Of a stretch of 64,000 nucleotides of DNA, positions 1-8,136 are shown one piece after another. Below the pieces are notes generated by a model. The model saw nothing but the letters and a program-made list of their open reading frames with translations. It ran no database searches and was not told where the DNA came from. How positions within the stretch are numbered: the stretch's first letter is position 1; each line of letters opens with the position of its first letter. Position numbers and translations under genes: made by a program. Where the stretch lies: NCBI GenBank assembly GCA_044224315.1, contig JBGAKR010000006.1, positions 124,001-188,000 on the forward strand, given 5' to 3'. The DNA comes from JAGXTF01 sp044224315. GTDB taxonomy: Bacteria > Bacteroidota > Bacteroidia > NS11-12g > UBA955.

Positions 1-567
1 ATCGGTGCGGATTTGCAACATGGCTTTTACATTTTTTGATGCGCCGCGCAACATAATTCCGGGCTCGTAGCGTTTGTCTACCCCCAATTTATTGCTGCTG
101 TAATCCAGGTTGGATATGCGACAGAAAAAGGCCATTTCGAAAGCTTCCCAGGATACACCCACTGTGGGTTGTATAAAAGTGCGGGTATAGGGCGAATAGG
201 ATGCAAATGAATTATCGAGGCTTTTTTTATTGGTTAAGCCAATTCCAACAGGCATTTCCAGGCGCAGATTGTCTTTGGCATAAAAGGGGAAAATCGAAAA
301 TTCCAGGTCGTTAAACCGGCTGATTTTGCGATTGGCAGTATCACTATTGGTATAGCCCGAATAGCCGGCACTCACACCCAGAAAATTTAAAGGGGCGTAG
401 GCAGCGTATATCTCCCCACCAGCTCCGCCGGCATTAATTTGTGCGTTTACATCGTGCTGTTTTGTAAGCAAAGGATTGTGTACTGTTACAGATTTGTAAA
501 TGTATTGACCACAAGAGGAAAAAAGCAACAGCAGCGCGGCTGAAATGGAAAGTAAGATTGATTTCAT
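1..567 (-). CDS. Lipoprotein of unknown function, probable outer-membrane protein (3' part outside window)
   Basis: The gene runs off the left edge, so only about the first 189 residues are visible. The start ATG at 565-567 gives a lipoprotein signal peptide: hydrophobic ISAALLLLF followed by FSSC, whose Cys would be lipidated. The mature part has a Gly/Ala stretch (INAGGAGGEIYAAYAP) and alternating aromatic/polar segments typical of small Bacteroidota outer-membrane beta-barrel or barrel-associated proteins. I do not recognise the family and assign no function. A perfect TAnnTTTG element lies only 4 nt before the ATG, so the transcript is predicted to be leaderless or nearly so. The gene is divergent from dnaX across a 157-bp spacer. 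Confidence 0.7.
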   Translation of the reverse strand, partial: MKSILLSISAALLLLFSSCGQYIYKSVTVHNPLLTKQHDVNAQINAGGAGGEIYAAYAPLNFLGVSAGYSGYTNSDTANRKISRFNDLEFSIFPFYAKDNLRLEMPVGIGLTNKKSLDNSFASYSPYTRTFIQPTVGVSWEAFEMAFFCRISNLDYSSNKLGVDKRYEPGIMLRGASKNVKAMLQIRTD

Positions 568-571
568 AGTC

Positions 572-579
572 CAAATGTA
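572..579 (-). promoter_or_regulatory. -7 promoter element TACATTTG for the lipoprotein gene
   Basis: TACATTTG on the minus strand is an exact match to the Bacteroidota -7 consensus TAnnTTTG. Only GACT separates it from the ATG at 567, so transcription would begin at or next to the start codon. Confidence 0.6.
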
Positions 580-682
580 TAGTTTATCTTAAAAAGAAAC
601 CCTATACCATGCGTAATTTGGATTTATTTCAAACAGAGCCCCAGGGGTAAAAAAAGAATCTTTTAGTATTTATACACAACCC

Positions 683-713
683 TTGAAACAGGGTGCCTCA
701 CAGTATTAATTTG
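683..713 (+). promoter_or_regulatory. Candidate promoter of dnaX
   Basis: TTG at 683-685 is followed 20 nt later by TTAATTTG (706-713), one mismatch from TAnnTTTG. The spacing suits a Bacteroidota sigma-A promoter, and dnaX starts 12 nt downstream. Confidence 0.4.
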
Positions 714-724
714 CACCGCTTTTC

Positions 725-2434
725 ATGGATAATTTTATTGTTTCGGCGCGCAAGTACAGGCCCACCACATTCGACAGTGTGGTAGGGCAAAAGCACGTGG
801 CCGAAACCCTGATGCATGAAATTGAATCGAACAAACTGGCCCAGGCTTTTTTGTTTACCGGTCCAAGGGGTGTAGGTAAAACCACCTGTGCTCGTATTCT
901 GGCCAAGGTAATAAACAGCCAGGACCCCGGTATCGATCCCAACCAGGATTTTGCCTTCAATATTTTTGAACTCGATGCGGCCAGTAATAACAGCGTAGAA
1001 AGTATACGCAATTTGCTGGATCAGGTGCGCATACCGCCCCAGATTGGCCGTTACAAGGTGTATATTATTGACGAGGTGCACATGCTTACCCAGGCGGCTT
1101 TCAATGCATTTTTGAAAACCCTGGAAGAGCCCCCATCTTACGCTATTTTCATTCTTGCAACCACCGAAAAGCACAAAATTCTACCTACCATCCTTTGCCC
1201 AAAAAGAAGGGGTGGATGCCGATGAAAATGCCCTGCACCTGATTGCCCGCAAAGCCGACGGTGGACTACGCGATGCGCTGAGTATTTTCGACCAGCTGGT
1301 GAGTTTCTCCGAAGGCAAACTTACCTACGAAAAAGCGGTTGAAATTCTGAATGTACTGGATGTAGAAACCTTTTTTGGCATTGCCGATGCCTTGCGCAAT
1401 GGCGATGTGGCTCACTGCCTGCTGAAACTCGACGATATTCTGCGCCGTGGTTTTGATGGTGGTACCTTTATCGGTGGGTTGGGCGAGCATTTCCGCAACC
1501 TGGCAGTGTGCAAAGACAACCGCACCGAATTGCTGCTGGATGTGGGCCTTGATTTTAAAGCCCGCTATACCGAGCAAGCCGCCGGAATGAGTTTTGCCTT
1601 TATCCTCAATGCCTTAAATCTTATAAATGAGTGCGACGAAAAGTATAAGACCAGTCGCAATACCCGCCTGCTGGTAGAGTTGGCGCTTATGAAGCTGGCA
1701 CATCTCGACAGCTACCTGCGTGGAATCGAAGATATCGAGGAATTAAAAAAAAAATTTCTGAAGTAAAACCATCGGGTAATCCCGGTGTTAAAGAAAAACC
1801 TGCCACGGTTATTCCCCCTTCGGTGGAGAAGCTGGAAAAAAGCCGTTTTTCCATGGGTGGGCTTGAAGAGTTTAAAAAACAGCGCGAACAGGCATTACCC
1901 AATAGCCAAAAGGCAAACGGTGCTGAAAATGGGGCAGAAGATGCGGTAACACCTGAAAAAAATGCCACTCCTGCCACATCGCTAAACACAGCACCCCCGG
2001 TATCGCCCGAACCCCAAACCGAACTGGGACTGGGCGAGCCCCCCGAACCTGTGGCAGAACCTGTGGTTGGCGATAATTGGGCCGATCACCCTACTGAGGT
2101 GCAACTGAAACAATGGTGGGCCGAGTTTGTAGAAACCCAACCAGTGCGCATCTCCAGCCTGCTAAAAACCACCACACCCAAAATAGAGCATGATGAAGTG
2201 GTAATTGTTATGCCCCCCTCGCGCATAGAACCCTTGGAAATTGTAAAATTTCCCTTCAACAGATTTATTCAGGACATTTCCGAGGGCAGACTCAAACGAC
2301 TGCGGATTGATGCCGGTGAGGTAGAACAAATGGAACGCAAACCCTACACTGAAAAAGAAAAATTGGAATATTTGCAAAAAATGAATCCGATTTTGAAAGA
2401 TGTTATTGACAAGCTGGATTTGAAACTCCCCTGA
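725..2434 (+). CDS. dnaX: DNA polymerase III subunit gamma/tau, reading frame interrupted
   Basis: DnaX is the clamp-loader ATPase of the replisome. Three reading-frame segments make up the gene. Segment 1 (725 to about 1197) holds the AAA+ core: Walker A GPRGVGKTT, ELDAASNNSVE, Walker B YIIDEVHML, and FILATTEKHKILPTIL. The zinc-module cysteines of E. coli DnaX are absent, as in flavobacterial DnaX. Segment 2 (from about 1196 to 1766) resumes in another frame with FAQKEGVDADENALHLI and runs through ALSIFDQLVSF to a stop after a run of ten A. Segment 3 (about 1745-2434, -1 frame) is a Pro/Glu-rich linker and a tau-type C-terminus ending in MNPILKDVIDKLDLKLP. About 22 residues containing the sensor-1 SRCQ region are missing between segments 1 and 2. 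The segment 2/3 junction may be programmed. I regard the locus as one essential gene that is damaged or mis-assembled at about 1197. Confidence 0.85.
1187..1205 (+). other. Frame-breaking internal gap in dnaX
   Basis: The frame ends the conserved KHKILPTIL here and the expected SRCQ sensor-1 motif plus the following helix do not appear; the next conserved block (FAQKEGV) is in a different frame. By comparison with flavobacterial DnaX roughly 64-68 bp are missing. It may be a real deletion or a collapsed stretch in the assembly. Confidence 0.7.
1745..1784 (+). other. A10 slippery run and downstream hairpin at the gamma/tau junction
   Basis: Ten consecutive A (1745-1754) sit after codon TTA. 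In the zero frame the protein ends KKKFLK at the stop 1764-1766, giving a gamma-like product. A -1 shift, or one extra A in the mRNA, continues as KKKISEVKPSG into the tau domain. A small hairpin CGGG-TAAT-CCCG (1773-1784), extendable by ACC/GGT, follows. E. coli dnaX uses -1 ribosomal shifting and Thermus dnaX uses polymerase slippage on a similar A run. A simple homopolymer miscount would look the same. Confidence 0.5.
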
Positions 2435-2514
2435 TGAAAATGCAATTGTGGAGTGTTTGGTAACTTCTTTCACCTTGCATTTATCCAAATTTTATTTCCT
2501 TTGCACCCGAATTT

Positions 2515-3684
2515 ATGGCTTCCATCCCACAGATATCCTTTAGCGATACCGCTACGGCGTTTCGCCACCAAAGCACTTCCGAATTAAAAAATGCGCGCCT
2601 GTTATTCAGGTCGTTTGATTTTCCCATATTGCTGAAATGGGGACCCGGACTGGCAAAACTGGCTGTCGCTACTGGGTTTAAATTTGCCATAAAACGCACC
2701 ATTTTTGCCCAATTCTGCGGGGGAGAAACCATGGAAGAAAGCAGCCGTGCCATCGAACATTTGGCGCAATCGCATATCGGTACCATTTTGGATTATTCGG
2801 TAGAAGGGGAGGAAACAGAGGAAGTATTTGACGCCACCTGCGAAGAAATTATTAAAACCATACGCCGCGCTGCCGGTGATGAACGAATCCCGTTTAGTGT
2901 ATTTAAAACTACGGGAATTATACGCTTTGCCCTGCTGGAAAGACTCAGCGCAGGTGATTTGCCTTACCATACCGAAGAATCGGAATATATAATGGCAAGG
3001 CAAAGGTTTGAGAAAATATGCCAGGCCGCATTTGACAATGATGTGCGTCTTTTTATCGATGCAGAGGAAAGCTGGATTCAACCTGCCATTGATAAATTGG
3101 CCGAGGAAATGATGGCAAAATACAACCAGCAAAAAGCCATTGTTTTCAATACCATTCAACTGTATAGACACGACCGTCTGGCCTACATGCAGCAACATAT
3201 AGCCAATACCAAACATTACCTGGGCTATAAACTGGTGCGTGGTGCTTACATGGAAAAAGAACGCGAAAGGGCCCAGCAAATGGGGTATCCCGATCCGATT
3301 CAGCCCGACAAAGAAAGCAGCGACCGCGATTACGATCTCGCAGTAAAAACCTGTTTGGATCATATCGACAGGGTTTCGGTTTGCGCAGGCACGCACAACG
3401 AGCAAAGCAGCCTGAAGCTGGCTCAGTTAATGGCAGAAAGAAATATTGATAAAGGCGACAAACGCGTATGGTTTAGCCAATTATTGGGCATGAGTGACCA
3501 TATCAGTTTCAACCTGGCAGCTTTGGGGTATAATGTGGCCAAATATGTGCCATATGGGCCGGTAAGTGCGGTAATTCCGTATCTCACCCGAAGGGCTCGG
3601 GAAAACAGCGGTGTGGCCGGACAAATGGGCCGCGAAAGGGCTTTAATTGAGCAAGAATTAAAACGCCGCGCAAACTCAAAATAA
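2515..3684 (+). CDS. Proline dehydrogenase (monofunctional)
   Basis: A 389-residue FAD-dependent proline dehydrogenase that oxidises proline to pyrroline-5-carboxylate, passing electrons to quinone at the inner membrane face. The family motifs are in order: KLVRGAYMEKERERA (about residue 240), RDYDLAVKTC, VCAGTHNEQS, the FAD-site segment FSQLLGMSDHISF, and the C-terminal YVPYGPVSAVIPYLTRRARENSG with the substrate-binding Arg pair. The length fits single-domain eukaryote/Bacteroidota-type enzymes; there is no P5C dehydrogenase half as in PutA. TTCCTTTGC, near the -7 consensus, lies just before the ATG. A terminator-like hairpin follows the stop. Confidence 0.9.
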   Translation: MASIPQISFSDTATAFRHQSTSELKNARLLFRSFDFPILLKWGPGLAKLAVATGFKFAIKRTIFAQFCGGETMEESSRAIEHLAQSHIGTILDYSVEGEETEEVFDATCEEIIKTIRRAAGDERIPFSVFKTTGIIRFALLERLSAGDLPYHTEESEYIMARQRFEKICQAAFDNDVRLFIDAEESWIQPAIDKLAEEMMAKYNQQKAIVFNTIQLYRHDRLAYMQQHIANTKHYLGYKLVRGAYMEKERERAQQMGYPDPIQPDKESSDRDYDLAVKTCLDHIDRVSVCAGTHNEQSSLKLAQLMAERNIDKGDKRVWFSQLLGMSDHISFNLAALGYNVAKYVPYGPVSAVIPYLTRRARENSGVAGQMGRERALIEQELKRRANSK

Positions 3685-3697
3685 TTATTATTCTGTT

Positions 3698-3730
3698 AAA
3701 CCCTTGTACAAAAAGGGTTTGCGGGTTTTT
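3698..3730 (+). terminator. Rho-independent terminator after proline dehydrogenase
   Basis: Stem AAACCCTT/AAGGGTTT (3698-3705 with 3713-3720), loop of 7 nt, followed after a short GC stretch by a run of T at 3726-3730. Confidence 0.55.
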
Positions 3731-3765
3731 GGTGATGCCATTAATTCTGGTCGATTTTTCCTTTT

Positions 3766-3792
3766 TTGCAGGGCTTTTCTGCCCTAATTTTG
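3766..3792 (+). promoter_or_regulatory. Promoter of the ccm operon with overlapping hairpin
   Basis: TAATTTTG (3785-3792) is an exact TAnnTTTG element, with TTG at 3766-3768 16 nt upstream; the CcmC ATG follows 13 nt later. An inverted repeat AGGGC-TTTTCT-GCCCT (3770-3785) fills the space between the two boxes and could be an operator. Confidence 0.55.
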
Positions 3793-3805
3793 CCTTTCTT
3801 AAAGA

Positions 3806-4861
3806 ATGAAACAGGCCTGGTGGAAAATTATGGGTGTTTTGCTGATTGCATACGTTGTTGTTGGCGGATTATTTACTCCCTTAAAAACCGGAATTACCAA
3901 TGTTCGCACTAACATTTCCGGAGCACTGAACATCGAATCGGGTAAAAGCAGTCAGTTGATGATTGACATTTACAATCCCGGAAATACTTTCAAACCCGAG
4001 GAAGTTTTATTGGCAAACGGTTCTAAAACCTTTAAAGCCGAAAATCTGAAATACGATGAGTCGGGAATTTTAACTGCCACCATTCTTCCATTATTTGGGA
4101 AAAACGGAGCTTCGGAAACCATTTATAATTTATTTGTAAAAGCCAACGGACAATGGATGTCATTGCCCAATGCAATGGGCCTCAAAGCGGGCCAGGGCGA
4201 TACCGGCAAAGGCAATACCATTTCTCTAACCCAGGATGAAATAGAGGCAAATCCGGTTAAAATGAAGGGCTTTCCAAACCGCATTATTCTGTACGAAAGC
4301 ATTCGCAATTTGTTATACCATGTACCCATGTGGTTTAGCATGATTTTTATACTTAGTCTGGCGGCCTGGCAGGCGATTAAATACCTTAAAACCGGCAATC
4401 TCGATCATGATATGCGCAGCGATGCCCTGATCCGCACAGGTTTATTGGCCGGTGTACTGGGGTGCCTTACCGGTTCGGTATGGGCCAGCGTTACCTGGGG
4501 CGAGTGGTGGCCCCGCGATCCAAAATTAAATGGGGTAGCCATCGGTATGGTCATGTATATGGCTTATTTGTTGTTGCGCAGCGGTATTCGCGATGAACAC
4601 CAGAAAGCCCGTGTGGCTGCAGTTTACAACCTGTTTATTTACCCGGTATTTATTTCACTCATCGTAATAATGCCCAAGCTGGCCGGTGATAGTTTGCACC
4701 CCGGAGCAGGTGGTTCGGTTACCTTTAAGCAATACGACCTGGACAACTCTCTGCGTATGTTTTTCTACCCTGCCGTAATCGGGTGGATTTGCATATTTGC
4801 CTGGATTGCCAGTTTGCAATACCGCTACAAAAAATTAGAATCAGATATCAATCATGGATAA
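3806..4861 (+). CDS. ccmC: Cytochrome c biogenesis protein CcmC with N-terminal extracytoplasmic extension
   Basis: The C-terminal half (about residues 170-351) is a CcmC/CcsA-family membrane protein that delivers haem to CcmE. It has about six membrane segments, the haem-ligand motif LLYHVPMWF, the tryptophan-rich signature WGEWWPRDPK, and the second His motif DSLHPGAGG. The length of 351 exceeds the usual roughly 220-250. The surplus is N-terminal: one membrane segment (VLLIAYVVVGGLF) and about 130 residues that should lie outside the cytoplasmic membrane, with beta-rich character. First gene of a tightly packed ccmCDEF operon; its end overlaps ccmD by 8 bp. The CcmC call is firm; the role of the extension is unknown. 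Confidence 0.88.
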   Translation: MKQAWWKIMGVLLIAYVVVGGLFTPLKTGITNVRTNISGALNIESGKSSQLMIDIYNPGNTFKPEEVLLANGSKTFKAENLKYDESGILTATILPLFGKNGASETIYNLFVKANGQWMSLPNAMGLKAGQGDTGKGNTISLTQDEIEANPVKMKGFPNRIILYESIRNLLYHVPMWFSMIFILSLAAWQAIKYLKTGNLDHDMRSDALIRTGLLAGVLGCLTGSVWASVTWGEWWPRDPKLNGVAIGMVMYMAYLLLRSGIRDEHQKARVAAVYNLFIYPVFISLIVIMPKLAGDSLHPGAGGSVTFKQYDLDNSLRMFFYPAVIGWICIFAWIASLQYRYKKLESDINHG

Positions 4862-5084
4862 TATAAACTGGAAAAAAATTGGCATGGCCGTTTTGGCCGT
4901 TTTTGGAATTACCCTGGGTGCCAAAGCCGCCAACACCATAGCCCAGGATGCAATGCGCGGCAATGCCAAATACAATGTGGTTGCTACCGTTTTGGGAATC
5001 ATTTTCGCCGGTATTGCATTTTTCCTGTTTCGCCTGGACCGACGCATGAGTAAACTCGAAAAAGAGAAGGAGAATCAAAAATGA
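4854..5084 (+). CDS. ccmD: CcmD family protein
   Basis: A 76-residue membrane protein with two hydrophobic segments (MAVLAVFGITLGAKA and VVATVLGIIFAGIAFFLF) followed by a basic, helical tail RLDRRMSKLEKEKE. The membrane segment plus R-x-D/E-RR-x-x-x-LE tail is the signature of CcmD, a small adaptor that stabilises CcmC-CcmE and releases holo-CcmE. It overlaps ccmC upstream by 8 bp and ccmE downstream by 4 bp (ATGA), so it should be translationally coupled. Position in the operon supports the call as much as the sequence does. Confidence 0.75.
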   Translation: MDNINWKKIGMAVLAVFGITLGAKAANTIAQDAMRGNAKYNVVATVLGIIFAGIAFFLFRLDRRMSKLEKEKENQK

Positions 5085-5491
5085 AACCCCTGCACATTGC
5101 ATTAATTATCATTGCCGGACTGGGTGTAGCTGCGGTGGTGGCATTATATGGGAATACTACCAAAAATGTAACCTTTAAAATGGCCGATGAACTGGCTAAA
5201 GATAATCCGGGTAAGAACTATGTAATCCGTTGTAAGCTTAATAAAAACAAACCCATGGAATACGACCCAAAGGTGGATGCAAACCGCCTGGTTTTTTATG
5301 CCATGGATAGCCTGGGTTATGAGAAAAAAGTGGTGTATAACCAACCCAAGCCTACCGATATGGAACGCAGCGATATGATTACCATTACCGGGCATTCTCA
5401 GGCCGATTATTTTCAGGCCACCGAAATTGCCATGAAGTGCCCCTCAAAGTATGAGGACGCACCCGTTTCGAATAAAACCACCAAAAACTAA
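5081..5491 (+). CDS. ccmE: Cytochrome c maturation haem chaperone CcmE, CxxxY type
   Basis: A 136-residue protein with one N-terminal membrane anchor (IALIIIAGLGVAAVVALYG) and a periplasmic OB-fold-like domain. The segments EYDPKVDANRLVFYAMDSLG, KKVVYNQPKPTDMERSD and the C-terminal MKCPSKYED match Bacteroidota CcmE. Classical CcmE binds haem covalently through a His in HxxxY; here the equivalent position is Cys120 in C-P-S-K-Y, the CxxxY variant described from archaea and Desulfovibrio. It takes haem from CcmC and passes it to CcmF. Overlaps ccmD by 4 bp. Confidence 0.85.
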   Translation: MKPLHIALIIIAGLGVAAVVALYGNTTKNVTFKMADELAKDNPGKNYVIRCKLNKNKPMEYDPKVDANRLVFYAMDSLGYEKKVVYNQPKPTDMERSDMITITGHSQADYFQATEIAMKCPSKYEDAPVSNKTTKN

Positions 5492-5502
5492 AACTAAAAA
5501 TT

Positions 5503-8136
5503 CTGGAAAAGATAACATTTGCCGGCGAACATTTATGGCTGGGTAACCTTGGCCATATCATGGTTGTATTGAGTTGTATTGCCGCCGGATTTGCTGCATA
5601 TTTCTACTTTCTGGCTGCCAATAAAGAGGATGATACTTACAGAAAAATAGGCCGCAAACTGTTTCAACTGCAAGCCTTTGCAGTGGTTTCGGTTTTTGTG
5701 ATTTTGTTCTATATCATTTTCAAACACCATTACGAATTTTTCTACGCCTGGCGACACAGCAACAATTCTCTGCCTGTGTATTACATGATATCCTGTTTCT
5801 GGGAAGGTCAGGAGGGTAGTTTTCTGCTGTGGATGTTTTGGAATGCCATGCTGGGTTTGGTATTAACCCGTACAGCCAAAACCTGGGAATCGCCGGTGAT
5901 GGCGGTAATGGCCCTGGCACAGTTTGCCCTGGCTACCATGCTTATCGGATTTAAATACAAAGGATTTCATATCGGCAGCAGCCCTTTCGATCTGTTTAGG
6001 GAAGTGCGCGGCCAAATGATTGCCAATATCCCCGCCATTGAAGGCAAAGCCAAGTATCTGATGGCGTTGAAAGATGGAAATGGGTTAAATCCCCTTTTGC
6101 AAAATTATTGGATGGTAATTCATCCGCCCACCCTGTTTCTGGGCTTTGCCCTGGCTGTTGTTCCGTTTGCGTATTCAATTGCAGGCCTATGGAAAAACCG
6201 CGACCGTGAATGGTTAAACCCAGCCCTGAAATGGAGCCTGGTATGTGCAGGGGTGTTGGGAACAGGAATAATAATGGGTGGCTTTTGGGCCTATGAAAGC
6301 CTTTCTTTTGGCGGATACTGGGCATGGGACCCTGTAGAAAATGCCTCGCTGATGCCCTGGCTGATTATGGCAGCGGCTGCCCATATGGTGCTTATTTCGC
6401 GCAATACAGGCCGACATTTATTTACCACACACCTCCTTATTCAAATAACCTGGTGGCTGGTGTTGTACGCTACTTTTCTTACCCGCAGCGGTATACTGGG
6501 CGACGCCAGCGTGCATAGCTTTACAGACCTGGGATTGAGTGGGCAATTGCTCATTTTCTTCTTCATATTTATACTTATCAGTTTGGCTGTTTCAATCCAA
6601 TCTATAAAAATACGGGCAAGCATTTTTATTGCATTCGTGGCCTCCATTATTTTCTACACCAGCCTGTGGGCCAGCACGGATGAAAAGACTTTCAGCGGTA
6701 TGGAGGGAGTATTTAAAAATGTATTTATTGGCGCATTTTTTATTGTGCTAGCGGCCTATTTATATTTTTTATACAAACGCACTGTTTCCAAAATGGAAGA
6801 TGAAAAATGGAGCAGCCGCGAGTTGTGGATGTTCCTGGGTTCTATGTTCCTAATCCTTTCACTGGTGCAGGTTTTCTCTGCCACTTCCATTCCGGTTTTT
6901 AATAAATTATTTGGCTTTACCACTGCGGTACCTAAAGCAGATTTTTACAATAAATTACAAGTTTGGCTGGCCATGCCGGTGATGATTTTAATGGCTGTGG
7001 GTCAGTTTTTCAGATACCGCGAAACCAATATGCAGCAATGGTTGCGCAGCTATATTCCGGTTTTAATTATTACCATAATTGTATTTATTTTGTCTGTAAT
7101 TGGTTTTGAAGTGTATGAATTTAAATACGCTTTATTCCTGTTTATTGGCATTTTATTGGTGGTTGGAAATATTGTATATCTGCGCCAATTAAAATCTATG
7201 GAATGGCTGGGATATGGCTCCAGTATTGCCCATGCAGGCTTTGGCATTTTATTAATCGGTGCCCTGGTTTCATCGGTAAAACAAAATATTATCAGCTCTT
7301 CGGCCGGTATTAATCTGGCACCCGAGGTGGATGATAAAGGAAAACCCGATGCAAAAGCCATGAATTTTAACCGCGAAAACCGCATTTTGTATAAAAACAA
7401 AACGGAGGATATGGGCGAGTATAAAGTTACCTACCGCAGCTTTGCCAAAGGAACAGGGACTGATACCATTGATAAATATTTTAATATTTTATTTGAAAAA
7501 TATGATGCGGCCGGAAAATTAAAAGACAGTTTTAGCCTTAATCCCAAAACCCAAAGTAACCCCAATATGGGCCTGATTGCCGAGCCCAGTACCCGTCATT
7601 TTTTGCATAAAGATGTTTTTACCCATGTAAATTATGAAAGCAGCTTAGACAAAAAAGAACCCTTTAGTTCGTTTAAACAGGCTGTAGTAGGAGTGGGTGA
7701 CGAATTTCTAACCGAAAGTGGAAAGGTTAAACTGCGGGTAGATAATGTTCAGAATTTTAAGGATGACAATGGAACTGTAACTCTCAGACTTATTATTACA
7801 GCCCAAAGACTGGACAAAAAAGCTACATTATTCGCAGATTATGTAGTAAGTGAGAAAGAAAGTTTTGCGCAGGGAATTCCCGTTACTAATGATACTTTGG
7901 GCTTGTATTTGAATTTTGAAAAATTAAACATTCCAGAACCTGGCAAACCTCAATCTGGTTTTTCATTTGTAATGGTAACGGCCGAACGCAGTCCATCTGA
8001 GTCTTATATAGTTGTAAAAGCCATCGTTTTTCCCTGGATTAACCTGGTATGGTCAGGCACCATCATCATGGTATTTGGGGTAGGCATGGCCCTGGCATAC
8101 CGTGTAAAACAGCAACGCAAACTTGAAAGCGCATGA
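5503..8136 (+). CDS. ccmF: Cytochrome c haem lyase subunit CcmF, probable CTG start
   Basis: A large polytopic membrane protein of the cytochrome c haem ligation complex. The tryptophan-rich signature GGYWAWDPVENASLMPW, the HPPTLFLGF motif and the EGQEGSFLLW segment are diagnostic, and a C-terminal extracytoplasmic domain precedes the last membrane helix. The first ATG is at 5560, but the frame is open upstream and encodes EKITFAGEHLWLGNLGH, matching the conserved CcmF N-terminus (GEHLxxGxLGH). No ATG, GTG or TTG lies upstream of it in frame; CTG at 5503 (or ATT at 5500) is the only sensible start, 11 nt after the ccmE stop. I therefore place the start at 5503 (877 residues); a conventional caller would use 5560 (858 residues). 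The end overlaps the next gene by 4 bp. Confidence 0.9.
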   Translation: MEKITFAGEHLWLGNLGHIMVVLSCIAAGFAAYFYFLAANKEDDTYRKIGRKLFQLQAFAVVSVFVILFYIIFKHHYEFFYAWRHSNNSLPVYYMISCFWEGQEGSFLLWMFWNAMLGLVLTRTAKTWESPVMAVMALAQFALATMLIGFKYKGFHIGSSPFDLFREVRGQMIANIPAIEGKAKYLMALKDGNGLNPLLQNYWMVIHPPTLFLGFALAVVPFAYSIAGLWKNRDREWLNPALKWSLVCAGVLGTGIIMGGFWAYESLSFGGYWAWDPVENASLMPWLIMAAAAHMVLISRNTGRHLFTTHLLIQITWWLVLYATFLTRSGILGDASVHSFTDLGLSGQLLIFFFIFILISLAVSIQSIKIRASIFIAFVASIIFYTSLWASTDEKTFSGMEGVFKNVFIGAFFIVLAAYLYFLYKRTVSKMEDEKWSSRELWMFLGSMFLILSLVQVFSATSIPVFNKLFGFTTAVPKADFYNKLQVWLAMPVMILMAVGQFFRYRETNMQQWLRSYIPVLIITIIVFILSVIGFEVYEFKYALFLFIGILLVVGNIVYLRQLKSMEWLGYGSSIAHAGFGILLIGALVSSVKQNIISSSAGINLAPEVDDKGKPDAKAMNFNRENRILYKNKTEDMGEYKVTYRSFAKGTGTDTIDKYFNILFEKYDAAGKLKDSFSLNPKTQSNPNMGLIAEPSTRHFLHKDVFTHVNYESSLDKKEPFSSFKQAVVGVGDEFLTESGKVKLRVDNVQNFKDDNGTVTLRLIITAQRLDKKATLFADYVVSEKESFAQGIPVTNDTLGLYLNFEKLNIPEPGKPQSGFSFVMVTAERSPSESYIVVKAIVFPWINLVWSGTIIMVFGVGMALAYRVKQQRKLESA

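Noticed and set aside
2602..3405. Long minus-strand open frame (267 codons) inside the proline dehydrogenase gene
   Set aside because: It is an antisense shadow of a gene with clear family motifs, has no recognisable domain and no promoter.
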